From Syngnathus acus (taxonomy: Eukaryota; Chordata; Actinopteri; Syngnathiformes; Syngnathidae): 64,000 nucleotides of DNA. Shown here one piece after another: positions 26,450 to 38,831 of the stretch (position 1 is its first letter; the number at the start of each line of letters is the position of its first letter). The notes under the pieces were generated by a model. The model searched no databases. It was not told where the DNA came from and saw nothing but the letters and a program-made list of their open reading frames with translations. Position numbers and translations under genes: made by a program. The stretch covers positions 10,052,001-10,116,000 of the forward strand of contig NC_051106.1 of the NCBI RefSeq assembly GCF_901709675.1. The letters run 5' to 3'.

Positions 26450-26859
26450 AAGTCAAAGTCTGCTTTATTGTCAATTTCTTCACGTCAAGACACGCAAAGA
26501 GATCGAAATTACGTTTCCCACTATCCCACGGTGACAAGACATAGTACACAATATACATACAAGTAAACAACACAAAAAGTAGAAACAAGAAGGCACAAAC
26601 AATGAATAAATAAATAAGAGCGATGAATAAGTAATAAATAAACAAATAACATAATAAATAAGAGGAGCAAAAATGGAGCAAGTGTGCATACAGCAGACAG
26701 TCAGAATACAGCGCAAAAGTACAGGACGTTACGCAGCCGAGGGGGGAGAGAGTTCAGGATCCGAACAGCCTGGAGTATGAAGCTGTTGGTGAGTCTGGTG
26801 GTGCGGGAGCGCAGGCTCCTGTACCTCTCTCTTCCCAGAGGGCAGAAGATCAAACAAAG
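26450..26859 (-). mobile_element. Non-LTR retrotransposon 3' end (minus strand)
   Basis: On the minus strand a frame reads YRSLRSRTTRLTNSFILQ, then AVRILNSLPPRLRNVLYF. This is the widespread fish LINE C-terminal motif (RSLRSRTTR-x-TNSF...A-R-LLN). Downstream on that strand is an A/T-rich stretch with many TTTATT units. The copy ends in GACAATAAAGCAGACTTTGA, a GACTTTGA-type terminal unit. It is 5'-truncated. The first 90 bp by + coordinates are shared with 15365-15456. The clade is not assigned from sequence alone. Confidence 0.8.
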
Positions 26860-26902
26860 GTGAAGGCACACATCAGTTCATTGATCCCGATTGCTTATCC
26901 AT

Positions 26903-27010
26903 CCTCATTACAGTTGGGAGTGAGCGGGAGCCTATCCCAGGAGCCTTTGGCCTGGAGGCAGGTTACACCCTCAACTATTCACCAGCCAATCAGAGCGCAC
27001 AAATACATCA
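26903..27010 (+). repeat. 3' body of a fish tRNA-related SINE
   Basis: Contains GTTGGGAGTGAGCGGGAGCC, TATCCCAGGAGCC, GGAGGCAGGTTACACCCTC and CACCAGCCAATCAGAGCGCA. This resembles the region found before the tail of a common fish repeat (a 'GGGTACACCCTGGACTGG...CCAGCCAATC' type block). No tail or head is preserved. It lies directly after the LINE fragment at 26450-26859. Confidence 0.6.
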
Positions 27011-30000
27011 AGAACAATCCATTCAAAAGCTGTGATGTGAGTCTTGAGCGCTAAATGTCTCAACATCTTACATGATGGCAGCATTCGCTCGCCCCTGTTA
27101 CATCATTGATGCTACCTGTGAGGCCAGGAAATTGTCCCCCCCCCACCTCACATAATATCCCCCCTGCTCTTATGCAACCCCCTCTTGAATCTAGCCTCCA
27201 TCAATATGCACCTCTCCTGCCAACGATCACAGACATCACCCTGTGTTGTGGTTAACCCTTCTTCACCTGTCAGCCCGGGGGCCCATTTTACTGGAGATGA
27301 AAGTGCGGCAATGCTTTTGATAGCACAATGTATTACACGGATTCTCCTTGATAACCAAAAGACAAGAGACAAACGAGACCCTGTCGGCAATTATAGAAGA
27401 GCCGTGTTTTTGTATACATGCCGCAGCTGCTTTTATTTGCTTAGTCGGATCGAATGACAATCAACGGCAGAGGTGGGATCCAAGACACGTTCTTGAAAGA
27501 AACATTCTGGGGAAAAACTATTTCTGAATACAGCATTTTGAAAGTGATACGTCTTTAGTTAGACCACCTTGATTTTGATCATTGCTAACTTTGCGTTGGT
27601 TGCTGTGGAGGTCACACATATTTACTTGACCACATTCAGCAGTAGCTTTCCTCGCATTATAGCCTCTGACGTTAATGATGCCTTCAGTAAATGCTGTTTT
27701 CTGTCAGTGTTTACCTGCATTCGACTGCATTTGTAACGTTTTTCACAGAGAGTGGGAGCCTCATTCACACCTGCCGCCTTTCTTCTCATGAGGCACCGGT
27801 CTGGTCATCCATGCACCGTTCATTTGTAGCCCTAAAAGTCTTTGCTGATCAAAAACAACTCACTAACTGCATGTTCCCAAATGTAACATTTTGCATAACT
27901 CAAAAGCGGCGTTTAAAGTCTATTTACAAATAAAAAATCACATCCCAAGATTCCTTCTATCTTTTCCAAGACATCCATTGATGTTTGCCTTTAAATAAAT
28001 CGCCTTGCATTTCCAAAACGTTGCTGTATTTACAACATTTCTGTATTTAGGCATGACTGGGCTTCCAGCGTGGTCAGTCAATTTTATGGTTGAGTCTGCG
28101 TCGCTGTTTTCCCTCGGACAAATATCCAATAAACAACTTTGTCCTGGAAAGCTTCTTAAAAATCTTAACACATCAGAAACACATTTGAACTTTCAACAGT
28201 CTCAGTGCATACTCTAATATGTAACTAAGGATGTTTTTAAGATGTATTTATTTTTTTGTGGAATGATAAGTTGTCCTCCTTTTCTGAACGTTTCCTCATT
28301 CCCAAGTCTACCGCTTATTTCCCAAATCAGTTCTTTTGATGGGAAAATGGCTCGGATTTAACAACCAAGGCACGTTTTTCAAGATCTTCTACTCTCATGG
28401 CCAGACTCATAACATGATTCCTGTCTTCAATATTGCTTTTAAAAATGCTAGTACAGATCTTAATGTCACTGGAGAAAAATCACCCCGAAGTCACCAAGTT
28501 CCTGGAGATGGCCCATATTTTTCAGATTCTCTTTGCAGTTATGTTTGAGATGATTCCATTCCCCAGCAAAGTAATTGGGGTTTGCCTCCTATGTCGCAAC
28601 ATTTCACCCGAGCAGTGGCAGGCAGCTTTATGGTCAGCCATCACTCTTTTGAACAATAAGATCACAGGTCAGCCTGATTCCTTTGTTGTGCAATATCACT
28701 CCGGAGAAAAGCCTGTGCTTTCCCTGTGCCCATGCTTATTGGCTAAAATATCTGTCCGCAGTAGCACATTTGAAATGTAATCTGCTATCGATGGGAGCAG
28801 AGAGGGAGCCTTGTGATAAATTAGATCTAGGACTGAACACTGTTTATGGTTTTCACATCCCTGGCGTTAAATATGTTCGAATGCTCCCTTAGTGCCATAG
28901 TCGTATAAAAAGGAAAAAATAACATGTACAGTCTCAAAGGAGAGCCAAGGCTACAGTTCACTGATATAAGTGTGACCTTAATGTGTAAAATGGCACAGAC
29001 TATAAAAGTGAGTTAACAGCTCCAAGCTACAAAGTTTACACCACGACGGCCACTCCACGGCATCCCGGTTTGCCCGAAACGCAATGAGCCGTTATGGGAC
29101 ATTTTGACAGTCGATCTCGGTATACATGACAGGCAAGTGCTTCTGAGTTCTAGAGGCTCAAAGATGCAACACCCCTCGAAACGGATGTGTTTATTTATTC
29201 ATTTGATCGGTTTAATTACTTCTTTCCTATGAAGCTATTTCATTTGACCTGATCTGTTTTGAGCAGCCTGTGATTGGTGGCCAGTCAGTCCACAATTGTT
29301 TAGGAATTTTTGTGAACTTTTGAGGTTCCACTGTGCATTTCTAATGGCAACTTGTAAACTAGGTCATGCACAATCACCTAATGGAACGACATTAAAGTGA
29401 GACACTGTCCCATAAATGTATAGATATGAGTCACTTTGACTGCGAGTTCCAATTTTGCTGCTCACTTTAAAAGCCCTTCGACACTCGCCCAGTTCCACTA
29501 ATGGAATGTTGAGGCAAACACACATTTTGAGATATTGCCTCGGTACAAGGAAAGAAAAAGAAAAAAAGTCACTTTCTCACTAGATAAGAAGAGTTGTCAA
29601 AATAATATGTGTGGTGGCTCAAAAAAGTCATCGATGGTTTGACTTCAGGTGTCAGGCCATTGAAAATGCCCGTCACTCTAATGCGCTGTAATTATTTGAT
29701 TTATTCATATTATTTATTTGCATATTATTTCAAAAAAGTATTTTATTTTATGAAATTATTTTCACAAACTGTTTAATGGGGATTGTCATAGGAACATGTC
29801 GGATTTCATGAATACATTTATGATACACAAATGCCTCTAAGTTGGTTATTCATGAAGTATACGCTCGCTTACATCTCAAACTTTGCTCAGTGAAGCTGTA
29901 ACAACAACAAAAAATGTGCATGAATACAAGTTTGTGTCTCTCCTGGTTATCTTTTGTGATGTTTGGACTCACTGCTCTAGCTTCACCCTACCCCCTTTTT

Positions 30001-31458
30001 TGTGGTTCCAAATGTTAAAAATTTCATGATTTATGTGTTTCAGCAAACTCAGTACTACAAGTGCACCTTGTAGTTGTGCTGTGCTGTGCTGTACTTGTGG
30101 TGTTGCATGGCTTTCACAGGTGAAGTTTTGTATTCATCTTGCAAGCTATCTATATTTAAACTGAAGTAGAATTGCAACACTCTTCTGATTGCAAACTTAC
30201 AGAGAAAGGATTTAAATAAACACGGGATTCTGATTAATATTGCGTTGGTGGCATATGAGCTAAGCAGCAAAAGTGAGCCATCGCACGGGGCGGGCACTTT
30301 TCTGGAGTTGAGTTGTGATTGATTGTGACTTGAGACCTGGCAAGTGTGATGTTATTTTCAGTAGGCAGCAAGTGCCAAGATGGCTGCCTCCTGAGACGGA
30401 TTCAAAGGGATGGATTTTAATTCATATTCCACAAACAAAACATGTCATCAGAACCCCATTTTTGGGCTGCACAGAATCTATTTTGGGGTTGACTTGCCGT
30501 TTAACTTTGCCCCTCAAGTCAAAACGAATATCTAAATGTTTGCATTATCTCCACCCGAGAGAGACGAAATGTACAGTTTGCCAAATGATGACAGTTTTGG
30601 TTAAAGTGTCATTTAGTTTGAAACATTTCCCACTCCATTTCAGTAGGCGCTGAAACTTTGTCATGTTCAATAGAGCGCTCCCCAAAGATTACAAAGAGGT
30701 CGGCCTGCAAAAGAGAATTCACTGTCCTTTGGTGGCACTGACCATGACACGACATGGAATCGGTCTTCTCTTTGGAAATGTGAAGCTTTGACAGCGGTTT
30801 TTCATGCGACATGTTTTAATCACATGCGCTATCATCCCATTTGAGCAATTTCCTGTGGCACTGGAAAGTGAGGGTTTACAAAGTAATTGAATCTAGGTTG
30901 TAATTAAAAAAGGGCTTCTAGCCCTGTGATCTTCTACCCTCACATGAATATCATCTTTGTCATAATAAATTTCTCAAAGGGTTTAGCAATTTGTTGAGCG
31001 CCTCCATGTTGTTAGTACGTGCAGCAGTCGTATTAAATTGGACTTACAGCTTCGATATGCAGAGGGGACAATAATACTGGAATAATAAATCAAGAGTAGA
31101 AATTGATTGGTACCCTTCTTTTAAAGGTTTAGACTTTATCCTTGCAGAGGACTCTGTTCTATTCAAAATATGACACTATGATTTTAAATTTGATGAGGTA
31201 CAATTTGAAGCTAATATTCATAATGCATGCATCGCTAAATAGGGCAGAGTCATTTCTAGTGTTGTTTGCACTTTTGACTCCTATTACTATTGTGGCTAAA
31301 AATGTAAAGCACAAAAAACATCCGGTGATGTAAGCCTGTCGGTATGGAGGGGGGCTTTGGGTGTCTCTCCGTGCGCGCTCCCAGCTCTGAAATCGTCTGT
31401 TGCTATTGCAATGACATTTCGATCATCACGCTATCATTAGAAGACACTTCAGCTGAAG

Positions 31459-31493
31459 AGCTGGGGTGTCTGAATAATTCAGACACCCCAGCT
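31459..31493. repeat. Perfect 17-bp inverted repeat with a 1-base centre
   Basis: The arm AGCTGGGGTGTCTGAAT is followed by a single A and its exact reverse complement. Outside the perfect core, TTCA (left) and TGAA (right) can pair again after a small bulge, extending a possible hairpin to about 31443-31507. It is neither a microsatellite nor part of a repeat I recognise. A 1-base centre is too tight for a microRNA loop, so the function is unknown. Confidence 0.95.
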
Positions 31494-32767
31494 TACTTGA
31501 AGAGAGTCAAACCCCAAACCCAGGCAGTGGGCTGGCTCCAAGAGGCAAAAGGAGTCTGCAATGACACACGCAACGCAGCAAGGATAATAGATGACATCAT
31601 TATAATGAAGGGAACCATTATCATGAACGTTAATTAGATTGTGAATGCTAAGCGGGAAAGCAACTACAGTGATGAATCGCTGTGTCTTTGCGTTGCCTCT
31701 ATCATACATGACAGCACTGGACGGTGGAATTATGTGTTTGTTCAGTTCGCTCCAAAACAATCAATCTCGCTCCAGAGTTGACAAGTGTCTCACTTGGTTC
31801 AAACCATAACAATTCAACATTTAAAACAAAGGAAGGCTGTCTTTGACATGTTTGACCACATTCAGCCTGGCCTATTACCTTGTTGAAGAACTAACTGCCT
31901 TTAGTGTCAGGGAAACACACGTTTTGGCGTTGGGAGCTCGTCACTTCGATACATACGCTTATCTTGCAAGTGAAAAAAATGTCCCATTGTGGGGCACCCG
32001 TGATAACATTCGAGAAAGTCCCTGGTTGCATAAACTTGGGTGGAGTTGAGCTTATCTTGAATTATGAGCGACATGGTGTCAATCACTTTTATAGGAGGCA
32101 AGGGCCTCTGGCTTCCACCTTGCTGGGTAATGATTCCGAGGCTTATGAGGTTAGTGCTGAGACAGGAACCTTCACAGCAAGACACTTCACTCACTTTGAC
32201 AGAGAGCGAGAATCTTCAAGTACAGTAGATAGCCAATTATTATTGCTTTCAGCAAATGTTTCTGGTCCCGGCCGGACGGGTCCATGCTGGGAGATATCTG
32301 CAGTAGATAACCCTTGTTTGGAGCACACTGGAAATATAAGAAATAATGCACAGGAATCAATAATGATGTTGCTCTTGTTCCCATTAACTTGGATGATGGA
32401 CCGTCTCTGTTGATTCATTCGCCTGCTTTACATTGAATTGCGGGTTTTTGTCAACATAAAGACAACATCATCCAAAATGGTTGCTTGTACAAATTTACAA
32501 TAATTCATATAACACAGAAAATTGTCACTTTCATACGATTACACTGAGGGCACTTTTAGATCACATTCAGCACATCATTTGGTGTAAATATTTACTTATT
32601 AACATTTGTAGTCAAAGAAAAAAAAGAACTAACCGTTCGATTTGGATTGCATCTCAACAAAACACTTCTTTTCTGAGTATCGGGATGGAGTGTACCAACT
32701 TGAGCTGTGCAAAAGTACTGAAAAGCTCACTTCTCGTAACCTGCTACAGAGTGCTTAGCTGGCAGCC

Positions 32768-32880
32768 GGGGGCTTTTAGCTCAGTGGTCAGCGCTCGCTC
32801 GGTGATGGTGGCAGCCCCGGGTGGGTGGGTGGAGCGGACGGGAAGAATCCATGGCCTAATGGTGACGCAATAAAGTTCCT
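32768..32880 (+). repeat. tRNA-like SINE relic
   Basis: Begins with CTTTTAGCTCAGTGGTCAGCG, which resembles a Pol III A box, followed by a GC-rich GTGGCAGCCCCGGGTGGGTG section and GTGACGCAATAAAGTTCCTC. A clear B box is not evident. It resembles the shorter segment at 58050. It is probably a diverged SINE head, not a working tRNA gene, because no cloverleaf can be completed. Confidence 0.5.
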
Positions 32881-35800
32881 CACCACCATTCAACATCATT
32901 TAAATGGAAAGCTCCCATCACAGTGGTAATTAAGGCTGAACATTATTACTTTTACAAAGGCAGGATATTTGATATCGCTGTCAGATATCATTATAGTGCG
33001 CAAGTGGCGATGTTGCTGTTATATTTTAATTCAACATCAAACCTTTTGAATCATTGCAAAAATGTATTCATTGAATGCATGATTAGTATCATCTTTAATA
33101 TAAATTTTCAAACGAATGACACTGGCGATGGACGGAGAACCTTTGTTGGTACACAGTTGTTGAATGCTTCGACTTCAGTCATCTGTGCTCATCTGTCTCA
33201 GCCTAGCTGTTATTGTGTGGTTCTTAATTTTGTTTAGAAATGATTTCATTGCATTCAATGAGTCCACAGTATTCATTGAGTGTTCAGGTTGACCTCTATT
33301 AAATTGTCGCAGAATGTGTCTCATTTATCTTAAGTGTCAAGTTTTGATGAAAGCTTTGCATTCATGGCCTGCTGCTGTATAATATTTGACCTGATTGATA
33401 CTTGTTCTCAGACTCAAGATACGGGGCCGTTTAAAATCTCCGATGGAAATATGCAGTCGTTTCTGTGCAGGCTAAGTGTCGGTCAGTCTGTAGTACCTGG
33501 GCACATTTCTGTGTTTAAACCCTCACCTGTGAAAGTTGTGTGCATTTGATGAGCTGTACAATACTTTGCCATCCTGCCACATCATGCAATTCATATTTGG
33601 GATTACAAAAACAATGGTCGAGCCAGGCCACTTGTGAAATGTTATGGCAAAGAAAGGTGACGTTGTGCCCAGTCATGTGAGGTGCTATGTTATGGGGCTG
33701 TTTGAGGCGAATGTAAAAGTGGCGTGACAACTGAGTCCACATCAGTAAGAAAAGCATCAAAAAGAAACTGACTTGCAGATTATGTCTATATCTTTCCAGC
33801 CCGTGTGGAAAAAAACACATCACAGCGAGGGCACGCTTGCATTTGTTTATTTGCTCCAGTTTGCTTTCATTTTGTGCGATTAGCTCCTGGCAGTTTTGTT
33901 GCAGAATAATCTGTTTAGCTCTATATAGGTTTAAATCAATTGGCTATATAATAGTTCAAGCCTGCCTAAAGTGCCCTCTTTCATTCTAGCCAAAAACCAT
34001 CATGTAAAAATCACATGCTTGTTGGTCGTGCCATGAAGAAAGTATTGTTGCTCATTGCCTGGCAGAACAAACAAATGATGTCATTTTCTTGTCCAAAGCT
34101 TGTTTTGAGGTTAAGGCCTACGTATGTGATGATTATCCTTTCATTCATTTTTAATGCAATGTGTGACAACAACAAAATGAGATTGTGGCAGTCATGCTCA
34201 TAACTCCGTGCCAATTGGCTTTCTATGCTGTAATATTCTTCACTTCACCCACTCTGTGCTTTCTTTTTCAGGCGTTTGCAACTGGAGGTGGCACAAGCAC
34301 GCTGCAAATAATAAAATGAATGTCTCAAAAGGGTTTACGTAGATAAAGAGCGGTCGCGGTGAGGTGGGAGATTACCCCGAATTAGGACCACTTCCATGAC
34401 AAAGATGGCTGAGAACAGTGACAGAGTGAACCAGCTGGTGCAGAGTAATGATGCTGGCTGGGCTTTGAGACATCCACTTGGGCCCTTCCCTAACATAAGC
34501 AGGGATTTCACATGTTTTCTTTGCTCTATGCTTGTGCCATCTGCAGCTGTGGGTGGGACAGAGTGAGAGTGTGACAAAAATCCTGGAAAAAAAAAACAAC
34601 AAACACAAAGAATATGATGAGGCGAGAAGTTCTGCAACATGGTCACCTAAGCAGTTTTCAATTATTTGAATTTATTTTTATTATTGATTCATATTCTATA
34701 TTTATTTCAATGCAATATAAATACAATAATATAAATATATAATAATATGGTTCTTGGAGAATGAATTTCAAAAGACAGCACCATTAGGTTCTCGATCAGT
34801 AGGGAACTGATCTTTGAAATATTATACAATATGCACCATCATCGCATCCACACACTGTGAAATCATGGCTAAAATGGTGTGAATGCAAAAAGACCAAAAG
34901 TAGAAGTCCAAATGGGCTGCCAATGCACTGGCACAAACAACAAGCACAGACGAGCAGTGTCATGGCAAAAATGGTCCAAAATTGGTTTTCAAAATGATCA
35001 GTAAATGGTTAAAACAGGGTGGGAAAAAGTAGTCATAAATGACAAAGCTAGCCGAGCTGCCTTAACAGGCTGCCTTTGGTCCTTCTCACTCATTTGTATT
35101 CCATATTTATTTGCGGGCCCTGTGCCATGCATGGTCAACCACGAATTACGTTGAACGCTTTTGAGTGATGTGCACTGGCAGCTCCACTCACAATTGTTCA
35201 TCTAATCAGTCCAGTGATTGTCAGCACATACGTAGCCTGATAAGACATACAAAGAATTAAGCAAGTGGTCACACAGACTGTTGTAAGTAGACACCGGTAG
35301 AAATGGATTTTTTAAAGACTTTCCACTTTCTGAGCCAACCAAAACTGGAGTTTCTGGTCCAGTCCCATCAGCTCTTGCTTTCCACGCGTCGGTATTTTGA
35401 GAGTATTTAACTCCAGGCACATCCTTGTTCATTTCAAATTTTGCTCATTTGTTTTCTGTTTGAGTTTTGGGGTATCGAAGCGTTTATTTACTGCTTATCT
35501 GGGGTTTCGGAGCTTGTTGCCTGCCCTGCATATATTTTACGCACAAGGAAACAAACATGGCTGCGCAATTACGGGCTCATCGCCATGCCGCCGACGACTC
35601 AGCCTGTGGGGCTTTGATCCTCACAGCACAGCATGTGGATTTCTGAGTCCGAACGTAATATCAACGTGACCAAGGACACACTGACGACTCTTATCGAGTG
35701 TTTAATTTCTCCCCTTTGATAGGATCTGACAGATGCTGTCTAATGATGTCGTGTGGTGTTGAAGTTTCACTTCCCATCTGGTCAACACCTTCCCTGCTCT

Positions 35801-37074
35801 CAAAGAAAGGCCGAGTGCAATGAGCGAGGGCGCTCGAAAATAGAAATGGAAAAAAGAAAAAAACAGAATAAGAGAAGATGGCAACACTTGTGATGCAAAG
35901 CCTGTTGAGTCAGTGCACAGACGTTTGGGAAATCATAAAAGCTCAGATGTTTGTGGAGCGGCAGTTTGTGCGGGGATGCATTTTTGGTTTCATCTACTCT
36001 TCATACACAGACTTGGCCATTAAACTCACCGTTCGCTTTTGACACGTGAAAATACAAGCAAGCTACTACAGATTGGAAATTAGAAAGAGAAAAAAACGAC
36101 ATGCCATTGTTATCCAACCATATCAGTAGCAGGTGTTAATGTAAAACAAGTTGTGAATTAGACTGTATGTGTCTATATGATTGTGAGTCTATGTTCTGGA
36201 CAAGGTTGTAGACAATGGTCCGGATAAACATTTCTGTGGCATTACGACCTGTTTGTCCACCACTCGACCACACACTTACAGAGGGCAACCAGGAAACATA
36301 CACACAGCAGCTACTAACGTCTTCCTTCTCAATCTGAAGAGTAGGTGTAGGTCTGGCACCACTTTTGTGCGCTTCAAGTGGGTGTTTTTTTGCAGTAAAT
36401 GATCTTCAGCTGAGCTCTGAACCAACACCGGAGCTGGCTCAGCGTGAACGGGGGGGAAATGTCATCCTCCACAAACCAAGAAGTAGTCTGCCAAATAACA
36501 CACAGATGGACAAACAAACAGAACAATCAAGTTCTTTCATTTTTATTCTTTTTGTCTCTTTTCTCTATTGAGTAGCAGTACAATCACGGCTATGCAAAAA
36601 CATTATCACCCAAATATGCTGCATAGAAATATGTATGGAAGTAAAAGTGGTACGTAAAAAAAAAAGCAGAGGATCAAGGGGGACTTTGTTTTATGACCTT
36701 GAAGCCTCATCAGCACAATTTAATTTACCTAACCAAATTAGGGACTGCCTGCGGTTGTAGGAGGGCCGTCCGTGTACACAGAACTCTCACTGCATTCCAA
36801 CAGGTTTGGGATTTTCCTCAGTCAGTCAGCAGTTGAAAATGGGGTGTCATCTCGAAGGCTTCTTTACACACTCAAAGAGTGGCAATGTGTCAAAATGGAA
36901 AGGAACCAAGAAGCGCTCCCATCTTCCACTGAGGTCTCAGACGGTCCCTCTCCTGGGGGCCGAGCAGGACCAACCTGCCCTGACCTCGCAGCCTCATAGA
37001 GGATGTGACAATGTCTGTCAGCCGTGGTGCCTGCTCATGGCAATGATCCTGCTCCTGCTTTTTCTTCTTGGCAG

Positions 37075-37205
37075 CTGGGCCGTGGCTCACCTCACCTTGG
37101 GGACCCACGGGGGCTCGCCTTTCCGGATCTCAGCCAGCTATGACCAGCGAACGCTTGATGACACGGCCATGATAGAGCCCAATTTCACCACCAACTGCAC
37201 TTTGG
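37075..37205 (+). CDS. alk: ALK-family receptor, coding exon 5 (end of MAM1)
   Basis: This exon has 131 nt, acceptor ctttttcttcttggcag and donor G|gtaagc. It enters with one base (GG|C, Gly) and leaves in phase 1. The frame reads WAVAHLTLGTHGGSPFRISA, then SYDQRTLDDTAMIEPNFTTN and CTL. It aligns with human ALK [22 protein letters not shown]...AVDFFALKNC. The W-x-V start, PFR-(V/I) and the final MAM cysteine are shared. NFT and NCT are possible N-glycosylation sites. An open frame extending upstream codes a hydrophobic stretch that looks like a membrane anchor, but that stretch is the polypyrimidine tract of the acceptor. Confidence 0.92.
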
Positions 37206-38305
37206 GTAAGCTGACATGTTATGAACCTTGGGTTTGACTCTGTGAACTACTTGGGAAATTGAACTACAGACGTAACTTAAAATGCAATATTTCAAATGTT
37301 GTACTTGACAAAATATTCATCGATAATATATGATAAAATATACTATTAAATATGAATTACCTATTCCTATTTGTAACAACAATTCATATGTTTGAATATT
37401 TAATATATTACACTGCATATTCATTTTTGTTTTTCGTATTATGTTCAGGTATGGATTTTTATACAATGCGCTGAATGGTTGGAATAAATAATAGGGTTAA
37501 CAAAAGGGGGTCCTTGCTCTGTTAAATGAAATTGCAGGGCTTTGATTGTGGCATTGTATCATTAAATGGCAATTTTCAAAGGTGGTCGGAGTGAATAACA
37601 AGCCCACCTTAATATGATGGAGGAGACTGGCCCTGTTTTCTTTTTCTTCCTCCCTTACTTGCTTGTAGACTACAGTCAATGCATGAGTTCTCAAAGCAAC
37701 TCAAACATGTCAAATGAAAAATGGTTTTCTTTATTGGACTACATTCTGGAATGAAATGTGAAGACTGTCGGAGGCTGAAATAATATTCCTCTCTGTTGAT
37801 TTTGAACACTTTGCAAATTGAATGAATATGACTGTTTCCATTTCCTGTGCGGGCCCACAACAGCCTTTGCTTTATCATTTCAAGTGAGCTTTTTTCCTCC
37901 CATTTTATCCCATTCATCAAACACATAATAGATGCTCAGAGTCGCTATTATACTCGCCTGAATCTGTTTAATGGATGATTCTCATGTGTCCATGACATAC
38001 TACGTATGTGAATATATATATTTTTTTTTTTACAAATGTGATTTTCCAAATGAATGATTTTTTTTCAAGATTCCAAGTTCCTACTGTAAAACCTCAGGAA
38101 CTTGTTTACCAGCTCGTGTCTAAAACATAAAATGGAATAATTGAGTGAGGGTTGGCCAAAATCAGTGTTCCACCATTAGCTCCTTATATTGGACAAAATT
38201 AAATCTACACAGCACAAAGTGAATTCCCAGTATGGGACTAACACAGCTTCCTGGAAACAAAAAAAACTTACTCATTTTAAATTGTTTGAATTTTAGTCAT
38301 TTATA

Positions 38306-38308
<3 letters not shown>

Positions 38309-38336
<28 letters not shown>
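38309..38336 (+). repeat. (GT)n microsatellite
   Basis: About 14 uninterrupted TG units in intron 5. Confidence 0.95.
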
Positions 38337-38760
38337 GATTCAAAACATGTCCCTGACTTTTAGACAAATATTAAAGTCCCAAATTCTCAAAAATGACACA
38401 CACAATGTTCTGTTTACACAGTACAAATTTAATTATCGCAAAATCCGCTTCTGCCACTGAATGTAAATTGCTTGTTTGCTTTGTTGGCATATCTCAGTTT
38501 TTTTTCTCACATCTGTTTATAGAATCTAATTAATGCAACTTTGGCAAGCAAATGCAATTTTCACAGCACTTGCTTATGGATTGTTTGGTCAATATTGTTT
38601 GCTTGATCAATGATGGATTATTAGGCCCAAAAGATGTATTTGCTTATCTTGCCTAAAATGTTAGTATTTGCAGACGGCTCATATATCACCTTTGCAACTT
38701 GTAAAGAAAAATAATTGTCAGGCAATAATTAGATGTCCATTATTTGCTAGCTTCAACTTT

Positions 38761-38831
38761 TTAACTCATTCAGTGCCACTGACGGTTATTGACGTCAGAG
38801 ATATTAACTGGGTTGGCAGGGAATGAGTTAA
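38761..38831. mobile_element. Very short MITE-like element with 11-bp terminal inverted repeats
   Basis: The segment starts TTAACTCATTCAGTGCC and ends GGCAGGGAATGAGTTAA. The outer 11 bp are exact inverted repeats and GGC/GCC pairing continues inside with one mismatch offset. The interior holds GACGGTTATTGACGTCAGAG. It resembles a dispersed fish repeat that begins with the same terminus and is normally longer, so this copy may be internally deleted. No transposase is present. A terminal TTAA would be the target duplication if it belongs to a piggyBac-like group, which is not shown. Confidence 0.65.

Larger units (their letters stand above)
21730..37074 (+). other. alk: Intron 4 of the alk-like gene (15.3 kb)
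   Basis: The largest intron in the window. Recognised items are the LINE 3' end at 26450-26859, a SINE 3' body at 26903-27010, a 35-bp perfect inverted repeat at 31459-31493 and a tRNA-like SINE at 32768-32880. The stretches 21740-26440, 27020-31450, 31500-32760 and 32890-37000 hold no gene or repeat that I can identify. The tract before the exon 5 acceptor is strongly pyrimidine-rich. Confidence 0.85.

Noticed and set aside
31459-31493. MicroRNA hairpin
   Set aside because: A perfect 17-bp stem with a one-base loop lacks the loop and stem length of a pre-miRNA.
31904-32413. A 169-codon plus-strand frame
   Set aside because: Composition and lack of motifs suggest chance; several other frames overlap it on both strands.
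36806-37237. A 143-codon frame with a leucine-rich hydrophobic segment (LLMAMILLLLFLLGSW) resembling a type II membrane protein
   Set aside because: The hydrophobic run is the translated polypyrimidine tract of the exon 5 acceptor (ctgctcctgctttttcttcttggcag). The ALK match and the required phase begin only at 37075.
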